Of a stretch of DNA of 64,000 nucleotides, positions 31,355 to 41,862 are shown in pieces (position 1 is the stretch's first letter; every line of letters starts with the position of its first letter). Source of the stretch: Puffinus mauretanicus. Taxonomy: Eukaryota > Chordata > Aves > Procellariiformes > Procellariidae. The position numbers were made by a program, and so were the translations under genes. The stretch lies in assembly GCA_023333565.1 (NCBI GenBank), contig JAJKFH010000553.1:310001-374000 (forward strand), read 5' to 3'. Under the pieces are notes generated by a model. That model saw nothing but the letters and a program-made list of their open reading frames with translations. It was not told the origin of the DNA and made no database searches.

Positions 31355-34300
31355 CTACAAATGACAAAAAAGAAAATTAATGTCTACAGCAAAGGCTGGA
31401 TCTTCTAGACTGAAGTTTGCTTCCTATCACTTTGACATACTTGGAGTAGTTGATACCACTGACTTTTGAAGGCAAATATGAATGGACAAAGCATCCTAAT
31501 AGCTTCAACAGAAAAAGCTGCATTTCTTTACTGCCTGTATGCCATGGAATGTCAAACACTTCAGGAGCATGCCTCCAACACAGGCAAGGTCATCTGTCAG
31601 TGGTGTATCGCCTTGACTTTGAAAGAGGAAAGTTATTCTCAAAACCTACTATCATCAGGTTTGACATTTTTCCACATCAATCAGTATACACTATCCAACA
31701 GGTGATACAAAAGCAGTTTAATGCTGATGATATAATGCTAAACCTTAAGAACACTGTGTGAAGGGCATGGGCGTTTGGGTACTGCCGGAGGGAATCCATC
31801 GTAATTTCCCTAGTAACATAATCACAGCATGCCAGCATGTCATCCCATGCTCCACTGAGAAGTACCAGTCTGGCTTTGACAGAAAAAGCACTTACAGAGG
31901 GAGCTGCTTGGGATCAGAATTATTACCTCACACAAAGAGATGAGATTTTTCTTTTAGACATCATAGTGGAACAGTTTCCTCAAGACTCCAAAGTTACTGT
32001 GAAATTTCTTGAGGTTCGATTTTTTCATCTATCTCCTGTTACGTCAAGTGCAATAAATAAAATCTCCTTTCTCTGCAGAGAAAAAGGTTGCAAAAAAAAA
32101 AAAGAAAGCATAGGTCCTTGTTACAGCCATTCTGGATAGCATAGGAGCAGTTGTTAGGGAACTGAGAGCAGGTTTTTTAGAGCTACTTACTTTCCACTGA
32201 TTTAATTCTTCATTAAAAAAACAATTGGATTAGTACAATCTAATGCTATAGACATGGTTATACCATGCAGTGTCACTTACAATGGTTGTATTTGCATAGT
32301 GAACAAGACTATTGGTTGGAAATAGGAGTCGGTACCACATGGGGATTTTACTGACTGTTCCTAAATTAAGAGAGTTTTGGAAAGCTACTCATGCAACAGT
32401 AAATTACAACTAGGTCCTACTGAGCTAGTTATGCTACCAACTGCCAAGAGTCTGTATTTCTGCAGTCCACATACATACAGGGTTCAAGGCAGACCAAAGA
32501 ATCAAGGCACTGCATGGGACACTGCAGTCTTTTGTAGAGACTGGAAAACTTCCTGCCACAAGACTGTTAACAGTACTTTCAACTTTCATTAATAGAAGAC
32601 TCATTCAAAATTATTTAAGATGAGATCAAGAAACAGTAGGCAAAGTTGGGGAGAATTTTTCTTCTGTGGAATCAGAAACAATAAGATTACCCATGTTTTC
32701 TGCTCTCCCGCTTCTCTGCTTGGACAGCAAGTTTGAATAGGCCTGTAAGAGACCACTTGAGAAGAAAAGCCCCACTCCCAAGAATAGAACAAGACATAGA
32801 TGTTCAATTGCATCCTGTTAACTACTTTTCTTAAAACTTTTTACCCTGATCTGGGGTGTAATAGGCTTACTTTGACTTAGCCTAAGACAATCTAGGACTT
32901 TCCTCTTAGAAGAGAGGCTTCTTTCCTCTAGAACTATAAGCACCAGCAGTGAAGAATTCATCTTACTCCGTTGCTTGAAGCACTACACCCCTGTCCTGTT
33001 GAGGGTGAAAACTGAAAGTGAACCATATCTGTTCTCTGGTAATTTAGGCAGAAAGTTTACATTCACAGAGAGAATGGGCAACTCCAGAAGAGGCTCTGTG
33101 GAAAAGCAAAATGCCATACTCTTCACAGAGGGAGCATCAGAGACCAGAAGATAACTAACAGAGGGAAAACGTTACAGTTCTTCCATAGAACTGCAACAAC
33201 AGTTACATGACACAAAAGGTCATGATGTGTGTGTATATTGGGGGGTGGGTAGGTGGGAATCTCTGTAGCTCTTTTCTCAACATCACTAGCAACACTCTTA
33301 TGACCCTCAGGGTTTATTGAAGAAATCCTTCCAATAGGAAGAAAAGTGTGATGCTCAGAGATACCAAGCAAAAATTAGTGTAGTACCCAGCAGACTCACC
33401 TATCCTCCCACACCGAAACTGTTGTCCCTACTGCATTTGTGTAGCATCCTAAGCTGCAACTGGCCATGACACACTGGGACACAAAACACTTGGCAACAGA
33501 ATTAGTAGCTTGGCTTGTAACAGTACTGACCAACTGACTGATCATCTTCCACATTCCCATGAATCAGAAGTGCCAAGAAGCCTTTAGACTATGCATCTGG
33601 ACAGCATCTCAGTAATGCTGTGCCTTAACGCTACACCAAGCTTGACACATTCAGCATATCTCTCATGGCTGCTTTCCCACATACCCTGCTCCTCAGCTGA
33701 CTCCCGATACAGTCTCGGGCAATGATCCAAGCGAGCAGGGTGAACTGCCATATCTGCCTGGATGCCCTGCTTAACCAGAGACGTCAGCCAGAGATCACAG
33801 GATGACTCAAGCTGCACAGAGACAGGGACTGTTAGTCACTCCTTCCCCAACAGTACCACAAACAGGCTACATACAGTACAGCAAAAAAGAACGCAAACGC
33901 ACTTTCCCATATAGACATCGTCTTTCACTGCTAGCAGTCAAAGCAAAACCAGAGAAGGTCATACCTTAAGGGGTTACCTCAACTAACCTTACAAGCTGTC
34001 TGGAAGACACACGCACCCCACCCCCAAAATGCAAAGGCTAAGCCTTCCTTATCCCAGTGAAGACAGGAGAAAGCCCTCCCCCTCACTGGGGTAAGTTCTG
34101 ACTTACAGACTGGGTGAGAGCCTCTAAATCCCTTGCAGAGTTGCAGAGCACAGCATTTCTCTGCTGGGCCTCAGGCCAGCAGAGCTTCCCTTTTCAGTGT
34201 TATCTGGCTGACGGTGCTCATTTAAGTCCTTGGCAGATGGATCAGCAGCAAGGCTGTCACAGGAACACAATACAGACAAGGTAGCAGCCTACCATCAGCA

Positions 34301-34961
34301 CAGTTTATGCATGGGGTGAAAGCACAATGCATACACATCTCTTCTGCTGATCAGGCTTTTACAATCTCAGTATGTCTTTAAAACTTTGTCTGAATTTGGT
34401 GCATAACATCTCTATGGGCGTGAGCTTCAGCCTCTGTTCATCTTGCACCAGAGTCCTAAACACATTCAGGATAAGCCTTGAAAAGCTTCATCCCCAAGTC
34501 CTTTTGGTATAAGGAAAGCAATGGGGGGGAAGGGGGAAGATTAGTTGAAGGACGAGTGGGGAGAAAGCGCATGAAAGAACTGGTGCATTAGAAAGAGGGA
34601 ACGGGTGAGTGTCTAGGAGAGGGCTGCAGGAGTAGATAGCCTCAGATAGCAAATATTCTCAATGACAGCTCAAAAAGACACAAACACCCACCCACGCATG
34701 CACTGCAAAAACCTGATCCTCTGCTTGTACAGAGCAGGAAGGACTTCTGCAAACCAGAATGCAGACATATAGCCAGAAAATCTCCAACAGTGATACAGCC
34801 AACAGCTGGAAGCTTTAGTCTTGCAAGGCTTCAGCCAAATCTAGACACTTTTCCTCCTAGTACAGGCAGATTGTATACTTGGATACGTAAACAGCACCAA
34901 GGCTACATGCATTTACCTGCAGCTATACTGCCTTGGGCACTGGAAGGATGCACCTACCCAG
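31264..34961 (-). CDS. Putative unrecognised multi-exon gene convergent with SIK2 (3' portion, possibly decayed)
   Basis: I propose six coding exons on the - strand, in 5' to 3' order: 34917-34961, 34363-34455, 34107-34253, 33685-33811, 31744-31873 and 31264-31354. Each has a plausible GT donor and AG acceptor. Phases agree at every junction except those affected by a one-base frame disruption in 34107-34253. Joined segments read like a soluble, helical protein, for example EQRLKLTPIEMLCTKFRQSF and LVLLSGAWDDMLACCDYV, ending KNTRAAWAALAH and a stop. I do not recognise the family; it is not PPP2R1B, the convergent neighbour in human. The exons were chosen by eye, so part of the chain could be chance; the two rightmost are least secure. 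The 5' end was not found. Confidence 0.45.
31744..31873 (-). CDS. Putative antisense gene, exon
   Basis: 130 nt, entering in phase 1 and leaving in phase 2. The acceptor is TGCTTTTTCTGTCAAAG and the donor AAG|GTTTAG is moderate. It encodes LVLLSGAWDDMLACCDYV, then TREITMDSLRQYPNAHALHT and VFL. The open frame would extend further left into the intron, so only the exit phase supports this donor. A CAG acceptor 4 nt downstream (exon end 31869) is an alternative. Confidence 0.45.
33685..33811 (-). CDS. Putative antisense gene, exon
   Basis: 127 nt, entering in phase 0 and leaving in phase 1. The acceptor CCCTGTCTCTGTGCAG is excellent, and the donor CAGG|GTATGT is good. It encodes LESSCDLWLTSLVKQGIQAD, then MAVHPARLDHCPRLYRESAE and EQ. 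The following codon joins as G|CC to the next exon. The frame remains open past the donor to 33584, so an unspliced reading is possible. Confidence 0.5.
34107..34253 (-). CDS. Putative antisense gene, exon with frame disruption
   Basis: The acceptor is TTGTGTTCCTGTGACAG and the donor is TCT|GTAAGT, both strong. The 147 nt enter in phase 2 and read LAADPSAKDLNEHRQPDNTE then KGSSAGLRPS, but hit TAG in that frame. The frame that leaves in the phase 0 needed by the next exon is a different one and reads QRNAVLCNSARDLEALTQS. One missing base around 34163-34180 would explain both halves. An alternative is a shorter exon starting CAG at 34163 (34107-34163, 57 nt, phase 0/0). Confidence 0.4.
34363..34455 (-). 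CDS. Putative antisense gene, exon
   Basis: 93 nt, phase 2 in and out. The acceptor is CCTGAATGTGTTTAG and the donor is GATT|GTAAAA. It encodes TLVQDEQRLKLTPIEMLCTK then FRQSFKDILR, a charged helical segment. In frame, the first stop lies just inside the intron. Confidence 0.45.
34917..34961 (-). CDS. Putative antisense gene, small exon (weak)
   Basis: 45 nt, phase 2 in and out. The acceptor CAACTCTGTTTTGCAG is very good and the donor is CAG|GTAAAT. It would encode WVGASFQCPRQYSC. The phase fits the next exon, but the peptide is short and unremarkable, so this is the least certain member. Confidence 0.3.
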
Positions 34962-35963
34962 CTGCAAAACAGAGTTGGCCAATTCCCTGATACAAGGTAA
35001 GAGCACGTTTGTCAGCTGAAGATGTCATCTTCATCCCTCCCCAGCTCTGCTTGCTGAGATACTAACTCGTGATTATCTGAAACATCATAGACAAGCTGCA
35101 GAGCTCAGCATAGCCTTCAGATAAACACCATTGCCCAGTCCTGGGCTGCCTGTGAATACTCCACATCACAGCCATGCTTCTTCCCAGCTTCTGTTGAGCC
35201 CTCCACCCGCTACATGCAAAGCCTGCATGCAACACCCATGCTGGTTTGCACTTTGCTCACGTGTCAGGGAATTGTGACACTTGGAGCCAAACATTATAGC
35301 ACTGACAGGAGTCATCTGCTTTACAGCAATAGTCAGTGCAGGACTGTTTGCATGCAAATACAAGCTAGTTTCCTTCCTAGTCTGCCTCTTGGGAGGAGCT
35401 GTTTCTCCCGCAGCAAAACATCAGGCCCATAAAAGCAAGCACTGAAATAATAAATGCTTCACCAGCACCTGTTCTTGACAGGCCCAACACCCTGCAGCAC
35501 AAACAAGGACAAGTTTATTTCATGCCTACTGCTGAGCATACCTTCATCTAGCCCTTGTGAGGTGGCAAATGCAATCAACAGAGCAGAGCTTGAGGTTGAA
35601 GAGCAGTACGCAAGCCAGGCAAAGCACTGTCTCAGGCCACGAGAGAGATTTTGGAGGTGTTATCTCCTGTTAAACTATCCCTTTTTCATTGGGACCACAT
35701 GCGTTTTAGATTCAGTTCTTCTCCTTTGCCTCTTCTCAACTCAGCCTCCAGGGTATGAGGAGACCTATTCCCTTCCTGCTGCCCATTGTCTAGAGAAATG
35801 TGACATAAACATGAAGGCTGCTGTGAATGGAGAATGAATGGGAACATCCAGGTATGAAAGCACTGAAAGGAACAAAGTGTGGAGAAGGACTTTAAGAATA
35901 AAAGGTGTAGGTGGCATCTAGATTAACAGGACATTCAGATTCCAGCACATGGTGAGTTAATCC
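34962..35963. other. Unassigned region between antisense exons and the LTR element
   Basis: Exon-like open stretches with AG or GT signals occur on the - strand (for example 35012-35095, and the donor GATGAAG|GTATGC near 35535). None could be joined in phase, so none is called. No repeat recognised. Confidence 0.5.
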
Positions 35964-36273
35964 TGACAGGTCACAGAATAAGTGGGGTGTAGAGTAGTGA
36001 AGCAGATTGAGACTGATTCCTGTTAGCTCCAAAAGGGGTCAAAACCAGCATCTTGCCACCAATGTAAGAACAACCCAGGAGACAGAAGGAGGATGCCATA
36101 GGCATCACCCCTGTCTTCCACGCCCATCATTGCAAGGAATCCTGACCAGATCACATGGATACACACATCTTGGTGCTTATGAGCATGTGGGCATGAGAGT
36201 GCAAGTGAGCTGAAGTTTAAAATAAACTGAAATCACCTTTTCCCCTCTTGTAAGACCACACATTGTCACAACA
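35964..36273 (+). repeat. 5' LTR-like repeat
   Basis: About 310 bp, starting TGACAGGTCACAG and ending TTGTCACAACA. It contains AAAATAAACT, a poly(A)-type signal, near its 3' end. It aligns by eye along its full length with 38948-39297, with many substitutions and some indels. The exact left edge is uncertain because TAATCC precedes both copies. Confidence 0.7.
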
Positions 36274-38394
36274 CTATTTTCCACATTAACTGAAGAACAC
36301 AAGGTGTAGGCAGAATGTGTATAGACTGAATTGCTGGATAACACAAAAGGGAAACACATATGCTAGGCTTTTTGCTATGGCTGTTTTAGAAGATTTCAGG
36401 AAAACAAACCAACCAACCAGTCTTATCCTAATGGCTGTTATTTCCAAATAAGAATGGAGCTTATGGGCAGAGGGCTGCATTATTTATTAAAAAAAAAAAA
36501 AAAACCAAAACAAAAACACCATTGTGAACAAATTTTGCAATTAATCACCACATCAAATAGCAGCTGGATCTACTTAAATTGGAACTGCTTAAATAAAGAG
36601 TTGACAGTCGAGTCAGATGTGCACATCCTGAAAAGCAGAGAGGGATGCATTTTGAAAATTATCTAGTAGGTCTGAAAAGGCTCAACTAAGTTTGTTCACA
36701 CAAAAAGCAAGGACTCAGACTAATTTATCGCCAAGAGGGACAGAGTGGGTTACCTCTTTAAAGATTCTTAGAAGATGTTTCTGAAGGAGCTGATCCAAGA
36801 GAAAGACTTGCTCATTGGACTGCTAAAGCAGTTTCAGGTATGCAAACCTGCCTGACAATGAGGCATATTCTAGTAAATACTGTTCTATGGAGACATGTAA
36901 GTAAGTGTAAAATCTTTACTTTATATGAAGTAAATGGAGAGAAAGGGCATCCTCTTTGTGTCTGTAATGGCACGCCCTCCTAAAAGGGTCACAACATGGA
37001 GGAGAATATTCTCAGAAGAGAGAGAGAGTTGAAACAAAAAGGCACAACAGCAACAGACTGATAATAATCAGACTTCACAAATACTGAAGCAGGGAATGCA
37101 ATGTAAGATGAGACTTGCAAGTATATTTAGCTGCCGCTACAGAGGATGTGACTGAATGCAATGCTGTATGACAAGCAGGGGGTAGAACTTAATCTCTTAA
37201 TTTGTGTATTTTCTAATGAGGGAATGAAGCATGACTATTTAATCATTTATAAGAACACCCTACGCATGAAATTGATGAAGATTTAAGATTGAATATAAAA
37301 TTATAGCGGAAATTAATTCCCCCTCCTCCCTTTCCCCCGCTACTACTGGACATTCAAAGTGCAAAACTGGAAAATGGTGCATAAATTCTGTAGCCCTGAC
37401 CCTGATGGGGACAAAATACAAGGAACATTGCCAAGCAGGTCAACCAAATGTAAAGAACTGCAAGTTAAGACAACAAAAGCATTGTGATTTTCGCTGATTC
37501 AGATTATTTTCTGATGGGAAAGTTATATTGCATGTTTGGAATGGAGGTCAGATGGCAGAAAACTCATTTTAAATATGATGAAAAGAAACTTCTAATTGGG
37601 TGAATCTCACAGGGAATCAACTGTGAATTAGGTACACAAAACCTCAAAGGAATAAGAATCAGGAAAATGAATGGAAAAATAAGGCAGACTTAGCTGCTAA
37701 AGCAGCAGCCAGCCTGGGACACATGGAGCAACTAGTAATGGCTGTTATTTTGGCACAACAGAAACAACAGGACCAAGGCAGACAGGAAAAGGAGGAATTG
37801 ATGAACTGATGTCATAACATTTTACATGATAACTGGAAAAAGACAAGTTAAGTAGTAGTGTGGAACAGCTACTAGATAGAAACAGGTGCCAAGAGATTGG
37901 ATCCAAAATTGAAATGTGCCGAAGAGACAAGACAAAGACAAGTCACCTTCCCGTGCCACCCCAGCAGGCTGTCAGACTGCGTGCACACTTACGAGAACAT
38001 TTTATATGTAAGTGGACAAAAACAGCCCACAGCAATGAATATTGTCTGGTAGCGATTCCCTTTTCAGAGGGGCTGGAGAGCCTTCCAGTACTCACATGTG
38101 AGGAGACCCTGTTGTGTGTTTGAAATTGACACCGAAAAAACCCACAATCTACAGGCTAAATGGGAAGGCCGTTTTGTAAATATAAAGGGATGAGCCTCCA
38201 GCATTTAATACAAATAACCCTCCTTATAAACAAATGCCACAGGTGAAGGAAGGCAAAAGAAAGAAACTGGAGCACGATGATCAGCAGGGAGGTAAAAACC
38301 TGTAGGGAGAGGGAGGAAAAAAAAGGGGGGAGGGGAGAAAAAACAAGATCCAATTTGCAAGCTTCACCAATCAAGAGAAGCTTGCTCTCTCTCA

Positions 38395-38703
38395 GTGGGG
38401 ATGGATATGCCTCTTACTGTTAATGGCAATTGCAAAATAATAAATGTTTCTGCGTCCACTGCTTTAAGGATTATAGGAGGTGATTGCAAAGCATCTGTAC
38501 TATTGCTTACACCTCAAGATACAGAGAATAACACTGTGCCACTGACTAAGGTTTCCAAGTCTAAAGGAATATACTCTGTGTGGACTAAACATGATATTAA
38601 CCTGATTTGGACAGGTTATTCTGATTCTCAGGGGTTGAAAATTAGCAGAACAGAGAGTCATTATAACAGAGCATGGGCATCCAGACAGACTAAGAAATTT
38701 TAG
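38395..38703 (+). pseudogene. 102-codon ORF inside the LTR element, env-like position
   Basis: It lies just before the 3' LTR, where env sits in a provirus. It has two N-glycosylation sequons (NVS, NNT), but I see no signal peptide or membrane segment and no recognisable family match. It is probably a remnant of the element rather than a host gene. Confidence 0.3.
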
Positions 38704-38947
38704 GTTATTCTTAGTATAAAATCCCAAGACAGAGTAGAAACTGAAACCAGGGAAGAGACATGTTTAGCTCACAGTATCCTCTAATTTAAAAGCAGCAGTC
38801 CCTAATGAAAAATCAAACCTACAGTTTCAGCAACAGAGAATACCATTCAGTGCCGATAATTTACTGTCCACAAGCTAATATCAAACAGCAAAACTGTGCA
38901 TTATGTTAGAAAACCAACAAATATTACAAAGGACAAGAAGCTAATCC

Positions 38948-39297
38948 TGGGGGTTCACAGAGTAAATGGTGGGGGGCCGGCAGGGGCATAAAGATTGAGA
39001 AACTGAACCTTGTCAGCTCCTAAAGGGGTCAAAAGGCATATCCAAAACCTGCACATCACCACCAATCTAAAAATAACCACGGAAATGCAAGCAGGATGCC
39101 CTAAGGCACCATTCCGGTCCTCAGCATCATTGCAGGGAATTCCAAACAGACCACATGGATATATACACATCATGGCAACATGCTCATAAGCATGCGGGTA
39201 CAAGGGTGTAAGCAATTCAAGTCAGAATTGTTTTAAAATAAAATCACCTTCCACTCCTGTAAGAACTCACACTGTGGTTTGCTGTATTGCCACAACA
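38948..39297 (+). repeat. 3' LTR-like repeat
   Basis: About 350 bp, starting TGGGGGTTCACAG and ending TTGCCACAACA, with TTTTAAAATAAAATCACC near its end. A purine-rich run (AAAGGACAAGAAG) just before it resembles a polypurine tract, as expected before a 3' LTR. Confidence 0.7.
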
Positions 39298-40999
39298 TGA
39301 TTATTTGCAACTGCTTCTAAACAACGCAGCCTATGTGTGGGATCTTCCCTCTCCCACCAGCCAAAGACTGCAGGAGTACGCAACAGGAATCTTTGTCACC
39401 TCCCATCTGGCCTCACAAAGCTACAGAGATGAGAGGTGCAGTTCAGTACATGGCTCACAGTGGCTTCTTTCAAAAACTGTCTGCAAACCCAGGCAGACAG
39501 CTCAGCTCTGCTCCAGTTACACTCAGCTCACATCAAAGCAGCATTTTCTAATCCAAACTGCTGGAGCCATTCTTTTTAATCAAACCTGAGACTGAAGCAC
39601 ACAACAGCAGCACCACATGACAATACCAGGATGCCCAAAACACTCTGTCCAAGCCCAACCTGCTGCTAAAAAGAAAAAGGAATTATGCTGTGAGATGCAC
39701 CGATTTCGCTTTATTCCTTTACAAGCATTGATAGCAATAAAAAGCTATTCAGGGAAAGGAGACTCATACACCAGATCTTACCTTTCCAGTTTATTTCAAA
39801 AGTTCTATCTGTCCATTTTTCCAGGGCTTTCTAGCAAGGATTCAACACAATATCCCTAATGGGAAGGCTCCATTTCCCATAGAGCTGTCACTCAGTGTAG
39901 TTTGAATATGGTAGTTTGAGAAGAGATCACTTTGCTCAAAAGGGTAATTTTCTGCAAGGAAATGCCATAATACGGTTTTACGTAACAGTCCCTGCTGAAC
40001 TGACTTATGAGCAAATAAAGGCTACAGCGTTTTGATAAGAATCCATGTGGTGTTGGTTTGCATCATAGGAGCAAAATGAGTTGCACACAGAAAGCTAATA
40101 GGAGGTTTGTTCCCAAAATACTCACAAATGGACATTTACTTAGCTGAGAATTATATGCCGAGTTCTGGAAAGGTTAGGCACATTTAGGGAGTTCATAAGC
40201 TCTCTGCAGCTTGTCTCCTGCAGGCTGCTATAGTGGAGAGAAGCTGAGAGCATGCAGCTGCTGACGTCAATAGGGTAAATAATACAATGTACTGAAATCA
40301 CCTGGGTATGCATTACCCTTTCCACAGAACCTGCTGAGCACATTGTGCTGCAAAGCAGTCTGGGAAGTCCAGGTGTCTGCCTGCGTGGAAAATGCTACAT
40401 CAGATCAAGTAAATATTCTCCAGGACCACTACCCCCCAATAAAAAATAAAAACGTTGAGCTTCTCAGGGCTTAGGGTTATCCCTTTCTTTGAAAGCACAG
40501 TATACAGCACCATTGCTCAGTTCACATATCAACAGCCATGTACCGCGATGCACAGATGCCAAATAGCAAAACCTCTCAGAAGAGAGCAAAGGCAACCTTT
40601 CCCTATTCCAGGACAGGCTGTTCTGTTTGCAATTAACAGCTTCTATCTTAGTCACTTGGAGAGGCCACTTTGCTGCTGGTCTGGGGAATCAGGAGCTTAC
40701 ATGACCACAAAGGCAGCAGAGCTCCTTTTTATGGCTCTGCAAGACCTGGGGTCCTCTGCTTCAACAAGGCAGCCCACCAAGTCTGGTCTGCATAAGGGAC
40801 TCACAGCAACCAAAGGGAACTGCACAGCAGCGCTGGCCAGGAAATACTGTCAGGGTCTCAGACCACAGCACCAAGAAAATGGTAGGTACAGTAACAGCAG
40901 ATACTGCAGGCAAGTAACTCCTATAAATACCTATAAAGGCAGAATCCACCTCCACTCAGAAAAACAATGCCAAAGCTGGAAAGTGAGCGCACAGCATCT

Positions 41000-41045
41000 C
41001 CCAAACCCCAGCCCAGCACCCTAGCCACTAGGCCACACTGTTTCT
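41000..41045 (-). mobile_element. tRNA-like SINE fragment
   Basis: On the - strand it reads AGTGTGGCCTAGTGGCTAGG then GTGCTGGGCTGGGG, resembling the A-box end of amniote tRNA-derived SINEs. Short and diverged. Confidence 0.35.
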
Positions 41046-41757
41046 CCAGCAAGCTGGGTCTACTGCCTTCAAAGCAGGCAGAAAAGGAGCTAAAGCCAGT
41101 GGTTCTGCCTGTCAGAGTTCAGGCATGCACTCCCACCCCACATTCCCAGCCTTGGAGACTGTAAGCTCCGAGTGTACCAGTCTGTCTGGGGTGAAGAGGG
41201 GAACAACAACTGGAATGCAGAAAACCGGGCTTTAACCCCCTTCCCTGGATATACTTGCTATGAGCAAAAGCAGGAGGACATTATTATTAATGCAGCAAAT
41301 TAGTGGTTGAGTCCTAGTAGCACTGCTCATGTCACTGCAGCTGCATTAAAGCCTGTTAGAGAGACATATAAATTATTCACACTAATCAGGGCGCTGACAG
41401 CAAGATCTGGGGGCACAGCCAGGGCAGTGGCTGCAGCTTCCTGCTTGCAGTACCTTGTCATGACTGAAAGCCAGCTGCTCTCCTTTCTTGACAAGCATTT
41501 CCTTGGAGCAGTTGCCATGTCAACACATCTGTCTAGGCCATCCTACTTGTCAAAAGTTTAGGGTAATTTAGCACAGAAAGCCAAGGAGGGTTCTGAAGTG
41601 CTTTAACCCTTTTCATGCACTGAGCAAGCTCTTCCCCAGGAAGACGGCTGGAGCAGCAGCAAGCCAGAGAGAATTTACAGAGCGGCTGATGGAGATAGAA
41701 ATAGCTGCCAAATTTCCCCTGCCAAGGGATCCACCAACTCCTCTGAATGCAGTAAGG

Positions 41758-41862
41758 TTAAGAAAAACAAACAAACAACACAAAAAAACCCAACCAAAAA
41801 ACACACCACCCAACCCAAAAAACAGCAAAAGCGTGCACACACAAAATCCCCCCCCAAAAAGC
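41758..41862 (+). repeat. A/C-rich low-complexity tract
   Basis: About 100 bp almost wholly A and C on the + strand (AAAACAAACAAACAACAC and similar), ending in a run of C then A5. It creates a spurious hydrophobic ORF on the other strand. Confidence 0.9.

Larger units (their letters stand above)
35964..39297 (+). mobile_element. Decayed endogenous retrovirus / LTR element
   Basis: Two diverged direct repeats (35964-36273 and 38948-39297) flank about 2.7 kb. Both repeats carry the same ordered blocks: TTCACAG- or GTCACAG-like start, AAGGGGTCAAAA, CACATGGATA, an AATAAA-type signal, and a CACAACA end. The interior includes a stretch near 37665-37720 encoding NEWKNKADLAAKAA, like the end of a retroviral RNase H domain. 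It also has an unplaced 102-codon ORF. No intact gene, clear primer-binding site or target duplication was seen. The element is old and non-functional. Confidence 0.7.

Noticed and set aside
33400..33453. 54-nt minus exon candidate with strong GATAG|GTGAGT donor
   Set aside because: Its phase (2/2) does not fit between the neighbouring antisense exons; kept only as a possible cassette or chance match.
35012..35095. Exon-like minus segment reading LVYDVSDNHELVSQQAELGR
   Set aside because: Good acceptor but ends in TGA with no donor in a usable phase; cannot be joined to the other exons.
40455..41024. 189-codon plus ORF
   Set aside because: No family resemblance, no splice context, ends in a SINE-like fragment.
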